Shown: positions 1-9,000 of the stretch, in pieces
How positions within the stretch are numbered: the first letter of the stretch is position 1
Layout of the letters: each line of letters begins with the position of its first letter
Origin: Bacillota bacterium
Lineage (GTDB): Bacteria > Bacillota > SHA-98 > UBA4971
Length of the DNA stretch: 32,257 bases
Assembly: GCA_012516125.1 (NCBI GenBank)
Contig: JAAYXB010000060.1
Span: 1 to 32,257, forward strand
Reading direction: 5' to 3'
Made by a program: the position numbers and the translations under genes
The notes under the pieces: model-generated
The model's database searches: none
What the model was told of the DNA's origin: nothing
Seen by the model: the letters and a program-made list of their open reading frames with translations, nothing else

Positions 1-141
1 CGAGGGGTGTCAAAATCCGGCCACTGGCCGGACGGGCCGGATTTTGTCAAGGCGCCCCGCTTGGGGCGCCGTCCCCGAGTGCAACACCGGCAACCCGGCA
101 ACTACTGGAAGAGGGGCGAGGACTAATGCACCTTCACTTAG
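1..141 (+). repeat. Structured dispersed repeat, copy A (left part outside window)
   Basis: This stretch closely matches 12699-12870. It contains two strong hairpins, CCGGCCACTGGCCGG near 17-31 and GGCGCCCCGCTTGGGGCGCC near 51-70, then a CCGGCAACCCGGCAAC block, and ends in TGCACCTTCACTTAG at 127-141, the counterpart of the right terminal repeat of copy B. Relative to copy B it lacks about 31 bases, exactly between two ACTAC direct repeats. The left end lies before base 1. No open frame is shared by the two copies, so it is probably a non-coding element. Confidence 0.8.
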
Positions 142-638
142 AGCTGTGCAAACCCGACTGCCGGGGCAAATGCGTTGGGTCCCGTTACGTCACTCGTATT
201 GTCCCAAGATGTGGGCATCTTGGAAGGAATCGAGGAGACTACGTCGAATCACGTTTGAGGGACATGAACCACCGTAGCCCTGCGTCGAGAGCAGAGACTC
301 TTAGGCACTAAGCCAGCCGTAATCCTGCCGCAGTGATTGTCGCACGTTCCGCACCGTCGGCTTTGCAGCACTCGACCGCAAACGAGATTAGCATTTGTAG
401 CGCAGCGGGCGCCTGTCCTCTGCTGGCTATGAAGGGGGCCTATTTGCAAGGGCGCTGGGAGTGCGATACGTCAGGAGGTGAAACACGGTGTAATATGCGA
501 TGACGACAGGGCCCGGCGAGTGGGTGAAGGAAAGATGGAGAAGAACCGCTCGAAAGTGTCTGCGGCGTGAACGGGTAAGATCGATATCGACAGAGAACTC
601 TGCGTCGTGCCGGTCGAATTAGCGAGAGGAGGGATTGT
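142..638 (+). other. Intergenic region upstream of the protease
   Basis: No convincing gene is seen. Short frames lack ribosome sites or family resemblance. An AGGAGG at 473-478 is followed only by start-stop combinations. The ribosome site for the downstream protease, GAGAGGAGGG at 624-633, lies just ahead of its GTG start. I could not assign a promoter with confidence. Confidence 0.5.
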
Positions 639-3600
639 GTGTTGAGACTCTGCAGAAGATGGGTGTTTTGGAGTCTGGTTTTTGCCCTTGCCCTTGTCCT
701 TTGCTGGGCTGCCGGAACAGGCGCTCAGCAGCCAAGGAGAGGAGAACAGGAAGCCATTGGATTTCCCGTGGTCGACGTGGAGCGGGTCGAACCTCGCGCT
801 GAATACGCCGAAGGCGAGCTACTTGTGCGTCCGAAAATTGAGCCTTTTCCTTCAAAGGCAAGAGTAGAAGCGGTAACTCAAACCGTAGAGGCGTTGACGA
901 GGGGTCTCGGGGCACGAACCGTGGAGGTTATCAAACTCCGTAATGGGGTACCTATATACCGCGTGAAGCTCGACCCATCCAAGGGCACCTCGGTGGAAGA
1001 GGCGATTGCATACTACGAAAAGGACCCGAGTATCGAGTACGCGGAGCCAAACTGGAAGCGTTACGCATATCAAGACGGCGAGCCACCGGTGAACGATAAG
1101 TATTTCCAGTATATGTGGGGCCTTCACAACACAGGGCAGGAGATTATACCGGGCACGGGCATTGCAGGAGTACCTGACGCAGACATCGATGCTCCGGAAG
1201 CATGGCAGGTTTTCGACAGCAGCGAACCAGTGATAGTGGCGGTAATCGATACTGGGATTCAGTATTATCACCCAGACTTGAAGGACAACATGTGGGTGAA
1301 CCCTGGCGAGATTCCCGATGATGGCATAGATAACGATGGGAACGGCTTCGTCGACGATGTGTACGGGTGGGATTTCTTCTGGAACGACAACACCGTGTAT
1401 GACGTGACAGACAAGGAGTCCCACGGCACTCACACCGCGGGCACCATCGCCGCGGTTGGTAACAACGAGATAGGCGTGGTCGGCGTTGCATGGAAGGCGA
1501 ACGTGAAGATCATGGCCCTTAAGTTCCTAGGGCCTGGCGGTGGATATGACTCGGATGCAATCAAGGCATTCAACTACGCGGCCGAAATGGGTGCCACTCT
1601 TACCTCGAATAGCTGGGGTGGCGGCGGTTACGGAAAGGCCCTGAGGGAAGCTATAGAGGCCTCGGGGATGCTTGCCATATGTGCAGCGGGTAACTCCGCC
1701 AGTGACAACGATGCCGTACCACACTACCCCTCTTCGTACGTGTCAGAAAACATAATAGCTGTCGCTGCGAGCGACTGGAACGATGAAATGGCAAGCTTCT
1801 CCTGCTGGGGCGAGGAATCGGTTGACATCGCGGCACCGGGGCACTGGATCCTGTCCACGTACCCCAATAAGGCGGATTATAGTCTCTCAGGGTACGCGTG
1901 GGCGGGCGGAACCTCCATGGCAACGCCCCACGTGGCCGGAGTTGCTGCGTTGCTTGCGGCGGCCCGTCCTGACGTGCCTCAGTACGCGGGGGCTGAAGGC
2001 TGGCAGGAAGGGACAGTGACCATCAAGGACATGATTCTGAATTCCTCAGACGTCCGTCCCGCCTTCGTAGGTAAGGTGCTCACCGGAGGTCGACTGAACG
2101 CCTACAATGCCTTGATGGGAATCTGGCCGCCTGTCATCCATGAAGTGCGTGCAGACAAGACGTACGGTTCTCCTGGGGAGACGGGGCTGACCGTTACGTT
2201 CAGTGGGTCAGCCAGCTCAAGGCTGGGTACGCGCGATGCCACACCCATCGCGGACCAGTGGTGGGACTTCGGGGACGGCAGCGCACCGGTCCATGCGGCA
2301 ACGGCAACCCACACGTACACTGAAGAAGGCCGTTACACTGCAACCTTCCACGTAGTGGACGATCTCGGCAATGAGGCAAGGGCCACTGTAGGAGTTGTGG
2401 TCGCGAACCCAGACACCGTCCTGTTCGTGGACGACGACGAAGGCACGGACTACGACGTTTTCTTCACAGCTGCCCTGGCAGCTGCCGGGAAGCCCTATGT
2501 GACAGTGACCCCCTCTATCGTGGTCACGTTACCGTCTGACATTCCGAACCCCATCATCTGGAACTGCGGAGAGGCGTACAGCGGGACCCTGGTGGCGGCA
2601 GACCAGGCGTTCCTGTCTCGATACCTGGACAACGGCGGCAGGCTGTTCCTCTCAGGGTACGACATACTTTACGATCTTCTCTACCGCGGGAATGGCTTGG
2701 ATTTCGTGGCCGGATACCTCCACGTTGAGCCGTCCTGGGAGTGTGTCCAGCTGCTAGACTACTGGTACGGCGTCGGGGTCAGCCAGGTCGTGGGGAAGGC
2801 GAATGACCCGGTATCGGATGGCATGGATATTACACTCGCGTATCCGGGCTCCTACGATCCGGGGTTCGTCGATGGAATGATACCTTTCAACGGTGCCGTC
2901 GGAATGTTCGAGGTTCCTCCGGCTGTAGAGGGCGATCCGGCGATTCCCGTGGCCCTGAGATACGCAGACAGCGCATACCGCGTAGTCTTCCTGGGGTTCC
3001 CGTTCGAGGCGGTGCCGGCGGACGCCCCGAACCCGAACAACTCCGCAGTGCTGATGGAGAGGATCCTTCGGTTCCTGACCGCCGAGGAGACCGGTGAGAA
3101 CCTCCTGCCTGTCATAACGAGCGCCTCTGCTGACATTCAAATCGGGGTCGCACCTCTTGAGGTCGCATTTGCGGGCGCCGCGTATGATGCTGAGGGCGAC
3201 GTCGTGGCTCAGTGGGACTTTGGCGACGGGACGCCGCCTGTCAACGGAACAACGGCCGAGCACAAGTATGAGAAGCCAGGAGTCTATACGGCCACCTTCA
3301 GAGTGACTGACAGTGCAGGTGCGTCGGTGTCGCGGTCGCTCACCATTGTGGCGGTCGAGTCACCGGAGACCGTCCTGCTTGTGAGCGGCGATTACCTGGA
3401 GACCACTCCGGGTTACATCGAGCCCCTCATGAGCCAGGCCGGGATCCCGTATGTGCTCCTGCTGCCCGATGAAGTCATGAGCGATGGCTTGCTCGCCCCA
3501 GGGGCGGAGCGGTTCGTCATGTTCTGGAACTGCGGTTTGCTCGGCTACCCAACGCCGGATCAGGTTGCGGCCCTGAAGCAGTACCTGAAGAACGGCGGCA

Positions 3601-4589
3601 GGCTGTTCGTCGCAGGACAGGAGCTCATCTACGGGGTGGGGATGAACTTCAGCAATCCTGACGACTTCGTTATCAAGTACCTGCACGTCGGTGACGCGAA
3701 CTCTGACGTCTGCAGTGAGGCAGGGGACGTGTTTACCGGAGTGGAAGGAGACCCCATCACGGACGGCTTATCGTTCGAGGTCGATTTCGAGGCAAGGGAT
3801 CTACCAGTTGAAGACAACTGGATCGACGAGATATACCCCGACGGGGACGCCATAGGGATATTTACCGCACCTGACGACACTTTCAGGGCGCTGCGCTATG
3901 GTGGGGACGGGTACAAAGTGGTCTTCCTGGCCTTCCCATTCGAGATCGTCCCGGGGGGAACCGAAAACGTCGCTGTTACCCTCCTATCGAGAGCTTATCA
4001 GTGGCTGCTCGTGAACGAGACTCCTGTTGTCACGGTGAGCGTCCCGGAGAATGCGGTGTGCGCCGCAGGCAGAGGAGTCGACATCAGATGGACCGCGCAT
4101 GACCCGGACGGCCTCGATCGCCAGCTTACCATCCGCCTCGACTACTCACTGGACGGAGGAGCTACGTGGACGCTCATAGCTGAGGGCGAGCCAAACGACG
4201 GCTCATACGTCTGGGACGGTAAGGGCGTCAAGAAAGGCGGTAAGGCACTCATCAGAGTGAGCGCGACCGACCCGCAGGGCGCCACGGGATCAGCCACGAG
4301 CGACGAGATAACCCTCGTGGTGGGGTCAAACATGCTGCTGGCGGGCCCGAATCCGGCGTCAACCAGGGTGACGTTCTACTACAACATCCCCGAGAACGGA
4401 ACGCTCTTCGTGTATGACATAACTGGCAGACTGGTCTACAGCGCAAACCTGCCGGCGGGCAGCAGCGCGACGGTGTGGTCCCTTGTTGATGGCGCAGGCA
4501 GGGATCTGGCAAATGGCCTCTACATCGCAATCCTTGTCACGGATCGCGGGCTTAAGTCAGACCCCGTGCGTCTCATCATAAGGCGTTAG
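639..4589 (+). CDS. Secreted subtilisin-like (S8) protease with two PKD/ThuA-like modules and a T9SS/FlgD-like C-terminal domain
   Basis: A 1316-residue secreted serine protease. The GTG start is set by GAGGAGGG five bases upstream. Residues 1-30 form a signal peptide. A fervidolysin-type propeptide follows (about 45-140). The peptidase domain has the full triad: Asp204 in AVIDTG, His262 in SHGTHTAG, Ser426 in GTSMATPHVAG, with oxyanion Asn352. Next come a PKD domain (WDFGDG near 542), a ThuA/glutamine-amidotransferase-like alpha/beta domain from about 593, then a second PKD (WDFGDG near 858) and a second alpha/beta domain from about 910, so the pair is duplicated. An Ig-like segment precedes a C-terminal domain (from about 1231) with the PNP and VYDITGR motifs of FlgD-Ig/T9SS type A sorting domains. 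The PorV-like gene follows 43 bases downstream, probably in one operon. Substrate is unknown; extracellular or surface-attached action is inferred. Confidence 0.93.
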   Translation: MLRLCRRWVFWSLVFALALVLCWAAGTGAQQPRRGEQEAIGFPVVDVERVEPRAEYAEGELLVRPKIEPFPSKARVEAVTQTVEALTRGLGARTVEVIKLRNGVPIYRVKLDPSKGTSVEEAIAYYEKDPSIEYAEPNWKRYAYQDGEPPVNDKYFQYMWGLHNTGQEIIPGTGIAGVPDADIDAPEAWQVFDSSEPVIVAVIDTGIQYYHPDLKDNMWVNPGEIPDDGIDNDGNGFVDDVYGWDFFWNDNTVYDVTDKESHGTHTAGTIAAVGNNEIGVVGVAWKANVKIMALKFLGPGGGYDSDAIKAFNYAAEMGATLTSNSWGGGGYGKALREAIEASGMLAICAAGNSASDNDAVPHYPSSYVSENIIAVAASDWNDEMASFSCWGEESVDIAAPGHWILSTYPNKADYSLSGYAWAGGTSMATPHVAGVAALLAAARPDVPQYAGAEGWQEGTVTIKDMILNSSDVRPAFVGKVLTGGRLNAYNALMGIWPPVIHEVRADKTYGSPGETGLTVTFSGSASSRLGTRDATPIADQWWDFGDGSAPVHAATATHTYTEEGRYTATFHVVDDLGNEARATVGVVVANPDTVLFVDDDEGTDYDVFFTAALAAAGKPYVTVTPSIVVTLPSDIPNPIIWNCGEAYSGTLVAADQAFLSRYLDNGGRLFLSGYDILYDLLYRGNGLDFVAGYLHVEPSWECVQLLDYWYGVGVSQVVGKANDPVSDGMDITLAYPGSYDPGFVDGMIPFNGAVGMFEVPPAVEGDPAIPVALRYADSAYRVVFLGFPFEAVPADAPNPNNSAVLMERILRFLTAEETGENLLPVITSASADIQIGVAPLEVAFAGAAYDAEGDVVAQWDFGDGTPPVNGTTAEHKYEKPGVYTATFRVTDSAGASVSRSLTIVAVESPETVLLVSGDYLETTPGYIEPLMSQAGIPYVLLLPDEVMSDGLLAPGAERFVMFWNCGLLGYPTPDQVAALKQYLKNGGRLFVAGQELIYGVGMNFSNPDDFVIKYLHVGDANSDVCSEAGDVFTGVEGDPITDGLSFEVDFEARDLPVEDNWIDEIYPDGDAIGIFTAPDDTFRALRYGGDGYKVVFLAFPFEIVPGGTENVAVTLLSRAYQWLLVNETPVVTVSVPENAVCAAGRGVDIRWTAHDPDGLDRQLTIRLDYSLDGGATWTLIAEGEPNDGSYVWDGKGVKKGGKALIRVSATDPQGATGSATSDEITLVVGSNMLLAGPNPASTRVTFYYNIPENGTLFVYDITGRLVYSANLPAGSSATVWSLVDGAGRDLANGLYIAILVTDRGLKSDPVRLIIRR

Positions 4590-4632
4590 GTAACATCGCC
4601 GTAACCAACTTTATCGGAACGGGGGCGAGGAA

Positions 4633-5496
4633 ATGCGAAAATCGCGATTTGTAACCATCATCCTCGCTTGCCTGATAGCCATGGTCCCCGCTTCGGGGGC
4701 CATGGCCCAGGGCGAGCTTGTGGGCACGGCGGCGTTCATGGATATTGGCCTCGGCGCGCGGGCCATGGGTATGGGTGGCGCGTTCGTGAGCATCGCGGAT
4801 GACGCCACGTGTGTCTACTACAACCCTGCGGGCCTGGCCATTCAGGATGGGAGGAACGCGACTTCCTTCTATACAAACCAGCTCGGGGTGGCCGGGTACT
4901 TTGGCTTTGCATACGCACAACCGCGGTTTGGGGCTGCAATACTCAGCCTGACGACGGACGTCCAGGGGACCGACGAGTATGCCAATCCCACTGAGGCGTA
5001 CACGCTTGGCGAGAGAGCGCTTCTGGCATCGGCTGCCACCACATATCAGGGGCTTCACCTGGGTGGAACGGTCAAGTACTACAGCCAGTCGCTGCCGGAC
5101 CTCCATGGGTCAGGAGTTACCTGCGACCTCGGTATTCTGTACCGGGGAAGCGGCTTCAACGCCGGCATTGTCGGGCGCAATCTGGGGGGCGCGGTCAGGT
5201 ATTCGGACGGCACGACGGACGCCTTCGAGAGAGTGTTTGCCGTTGGGGTTTCTGGCACTTTCGCCCCAGGATTGACACTGGCAGCGGACTACGAAACGAA
5301 CTCCACATTCCATGTCGGCGGGGAGTACGCCGTGGCCCCGTTCACCTTGAGAGGTGGCGCGGTTCTGCAGGGGGGACACACGTCGTTTACCGCAGGGCTC
5401 GGGCTCAAGTACAGCATGTTCCAGTTCGACTACGCTTACCAAACTCATGAGACGCTGCAGGATATGCATAGGCTATCGGTCAACGTGAGGTTCTAG
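4633..5496 (+). CDS. PorV/PorQ (UPF0164)-like outer-membrane beta-barrel protein
   Basis: A 287-residue protein with a clear signal peptide (cleavage after AMA near residue 25). The mature start, GTAAFMDIGLGARAMGMGGA followed by DDATCVYYNPAGLA, is the hallmark of the PorV/UPF0164 family. The rest alternates short beta strands and ends in Phe (SVNVRF), as outer-membrane barrels do. In Bacteroidota, PorV is the shuttle that carries T9SS substrates by binding their C-terminal domain. Its position directly after a protease with such a domain suggests a functional pair. No other T9SS component is in the window, so the pairing is an inference. The ATG start follows a GAGGAA site. Confidence 0.88.
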   Translation: MRKSRFVTIILACLIAMVPASGAMAQGELVGTAAFMDIGLGARAMGMGGAFVSIADDATCVYYNPAGLAIQDGRNATSFYTNQLGVAGYFGFAYAQPRFGAAILSLTTDVQGTDEYANPTEAYTLGERALLASAATTYQGLHLGGTVKYYSQSLPDLHGSGVTCDLGILYRGSGFNAGIVGRNLGGAVRYSDGTTDAFERVFAVGVSGTFAPGLTLAADYETNSTFHVGGEYAVAPFTLRGGAVLQGGHTSFTAGLGLKYSMFQFDYAYQTHETLQDMHRLSVNVRF

Positions 5497-6027
5497 GCCG
5501 CGAGCTGATGGTTTGCGTAAAGCCGCCTCCATGGCGCTGAGCAAGTCGCGTTTGGGCGGTGGAGCGGCCATTGCCCGGCGCAAGATGCGTCGACAAGCGG
5601 CGACCGGCGCAAACGTGGCAAGCTAAACGAGTCAAGCATATCGGGCCACAAGGAGAGGAGGGGGTCGCCCTGAGGGCGGCTCCCTCATTCGTGTTCAAGG
5701 CCCGGCGTGGCGCGGTGGCACCGTGGGGCCGGGGCTGTGCCTTCCGAGTCGGATCAGGACCTCTAATGGGTCCAAGGGCGGCCGTATGAAGATGGGGGAT
5801 ATTTGGAGCAAATGGCAGGAGGGGAAGCAGTGGGCGTCAAATACTTAGGGAGTGACTGAGGGGGGCTGCGTTGTGGTCATGAGACGGCTGGGGTGGGGGC
5901 TCGATTGGGCTTTGCGGGCGGCGCGGCCTCGTAGGGGGTGGGCTGGGTGGAGCGCGTGAAGCACGCATCGGCTCTTGCGCGATGGGCGCTGTGCCTTTCG
6001 AGGTGGTGTCCCTACCAGGGAGATCGT
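5497..6027 (+). other. Intergenic region with a terminator-like hairpin
   Basis: About 530 GC-rich bases with no gene that I can support. It contains the hairpin at 5658-5686. The G-rich stretch 5860-5945 holds in-frame upstream start codons for the next gene, but none with well-spaced ribosome sites except possibly GTG 5947. Confidence 0.5.
5658..5686 (+). terminator. Strong hairpin, possible terminator after the PorV-like gene
   Basis: GAGGGGGTCGCCC (5658-5670) pairs over 13 positions with GGGCGGCTCCCTC (5674-5686), counting two G-U pairs, around a TGA loop. No proper T-run follows, so intrinsic termination is uncertain. It could also be a processing or attenuation structure. Confidence 0.45.
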
Positions 6028-9000
6028 GTGGGCGAAGGCTCCGTGACAAGCGCGACGCGAGCGCAAGACACTTCCCGCACACCGGGCGCGGCGGGGACAG
6101 ACCGGGCCGGGGCCCGCGCGAGGCACGTCCGGAGCAGGGCGGCTAGGGCCGCCGTAGCGGCGGCTGCGGTTGCGTTCATATCCTGCATTGCGCTGCTGGC
6201 GGCGGCAGGAGCCTGGGGCGGCGCGGCGGCGAGCGCGGCGGAGGTTGCGAAGGGCGTTGACGTGTCCGGCGAGGCGGTCTGGTCGGGGACCTACGCGGCG
6301 GGCGACCCGGAGGGCCTCAAAGGCATGCAGGGGTACGCCATCAACACGCTCATCGTGTCCCAGACCCTGCGCCTCACCATATCGGGTGAGCTGCCAGGGG
6401 GCTTCAGCGTGTCCGCGTCCCTCGACAACTATAGTTCAGGCAACCTCCAGCTCGTGCGCATAGATTTCTCGAACGAGACCATCTCCGGGTGCTTCGGCGA
6501 CTTCGCCTACGCGACCGCGAATCCTTACGTCGCGCGCCGCCTCACGCTGCGCGGCGTGCAGGTGGCGGCGAAGCTGGACGACTTCACAGTCGGCGCCATC
6601 CTCGGCCGCGTCAAGGGCATCCCGGCCTCGAAGACATTCAAGGGCGCGTCCAGCAGCGACACGACCGTCTTCAGGCACGACGGCCCCTACGCGCCCACCC
6701 GCGAGCGCGCGGTGCTCGTGGCCTCCATCGGCGGCGCGGAGTCGTACCGCATGTCGGGCACGTTCGACCCTGACTTCATGAAGGTCGAGCTGCGCTATGA
6801 CGACGGCGCCCCCGGCGCGCGGCGCACCCTCCTCGAGCTCCTCACCAACTACGATATGGCCTACCTCTACCGGGAGACCGAGGACGATGACGGTGTCATC
6901 GCCGCGGGCGACCTCCGGGAGGTGGACCGGGGGAAATACACCGTCGTGACCAGCACAGACGGTGACCACCTGGTCCTGCAGCGTGAGTCCCTGGACCTTC
7001 TCCGTGACCAGGTCCGCGACCTCATCCGGGAGTATAACACGAAGAACGGCCTCACCGGGCCAGACCAGAAAGTGTATCCCTTTGTGGTGGGCAGCGACTC
7101 CGAAAAGGCCTTCCTGGAGGAGCTGTGCAACGACCACTCGTGGGTCGTGGCCGGGCTTCCCGAGTCCGTCACGAAGGTCCTCGATAGCCCCCTTGAGAAC
7201 TACGCGACGGGGAGGTTCTACCTCCTCGGCCATGAGCGCATAGACCTGGAGTCGGTCGAGATCGAGGTCCTCGTCGGAGGCACCTACACCGAGGCCGACG
7301 CCATACCAGGCCTGCTCTATACGGTTTACTACGACCAGGGAGTCATCGAGTTCACGTTCCCAGCGGGCGCGCCCGATGCCTACGAGGAGATCCGCGTGCG
7401 ATATAACTACTCCATCACCGGCAACATCTACACCCTCGGCATCTCCGTCGCCCAGGGCAGCGAGCGGGTCTACCTCAATGGCGAGCTCCTCAAGAGGGAC
7501 ATCGACTACACCATCGACTACGAGGCGGGAGTCCTCTTCATCTTGCGCGACATCGGGCCTCAGGACACGATCAAAGTCGAATACGAGTATTTCGCCGGCG
7601 GCCTCGGGGTGCCCGTAGAGTACAAGCGGATCTTCTACGGCGTGTCTTGGGCCTGGCAGCCCACGCCCGACCTCAAGCTGGCGGCGGACATCATCCGCGC
7701 CCAGGACCAGCCCACGCCGCTCGTCGGGCCGGAGCGGGCGCGCACCATGCCCAACACGCACACGGTGGCGGGCGTGTCCGCTGACGCCAAGTTCGGCAGG
7801 CTGACGGTAGACGCGGACGTCGCGTACAGCCACGAGATCTTCCCATACGACGACAACAGCCGCAAGAACACGTCCAACAGGATAAACGAAGCAATGTTCG
7901 TCACGGATGACGCGGGCAACGAGTACATGCTCTTCGCCCACCAGAACGGCCTCACTTCGTATCGTGTCGCTGACGGCAAGTGGAGGCACTATTCGCCCGC
8001 GTCGGGCCTTGCCGGCTGGACGGTGTACGACATGGCCGCGTCGGCCGGCTCTGACTCGTGGTTCTTCGCCACGGAGTCCGGCCTGACGGTGCTTGCGGCG
8101 AGGGTCGGGCCGGGCGGGGAGCCGCCGTTCGACCGCGTGGAGAACTGGCGCCGCTACTACGAGAGCGACGGCCTGCCCAGCTCGAACGTCCTGTCCGTCC
8201 TTGTGGACGATGCCGCGGCAACGGTGTGGGTCGGCACAGACTCCGGGCTTGCGAGGGCAAGCGTCGGCAACCTCGAGAACTGGCGGGTCTTCGACGAGGG
8301 GACCAACCCCGAGATGATAAGCGAAGTCATCACGGATATCGCGGTCTCCGAGGTGACAGGGGACCTGTACGTGGGCACTCCGTCCGGCTTGATGTCGTTC
8401 GATGGGGCGACTGGCAGGTTCACGACGGAGTTCAGCGGGGCGGCGGTTGCCGAGGTCGCGGCGCTGTCCTCTCCGGTGGGGGATGGGGACGTCTACGTGG
8501 CGACGGACTCCGGGGTCCGCTTCAGGCGTGAGCCTCACGGGGCGTGGCAGGTGCTTGCGGGGACGGAGGGCGCGCGGTGGAGCGCCGTCCGCGCCGCAGG
8601 CGGCGTCCTGTGGCTGGGCGGCGAGGACGGGCTTTACGAGTATGATGGCAGCGGCGCCCCCGCGCGGGTGGACGTGACCGCGGGCCGCGAGATCACAGCC
8701 GTCGCGGGCGCGGGCGGCGTGCCGGGCGCGGAGGACGCCGTCTGGGCGGGCGAGGGGGCCGACGAATTCTACCGCCTGTCCCTCTGGAGCGCGCCCCGGC
8801 CGTATGCGAGCTTTACCGAATACGTTCAGGAGAATACGAAGATATCCGGCAAGGATGAGCACAGGTACGCGGACGTCCCGGCCGATGAACACACCTACAC
8901 CGGCTTCGCTGGCGCCCTCGGGGCCACCTTCGACCTCGGCGCCGGGAAAGTCTACGGCAGCTACGAGCGGGTGGAGCCGACCTTCCTCGCGATAGGAGCG

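Noticed and set aside
4576-5106. Minus-strand frame opposite the PorV-like gene
   Set aside because: The plus-strand product is a recognisable barrel with a signal peptide.
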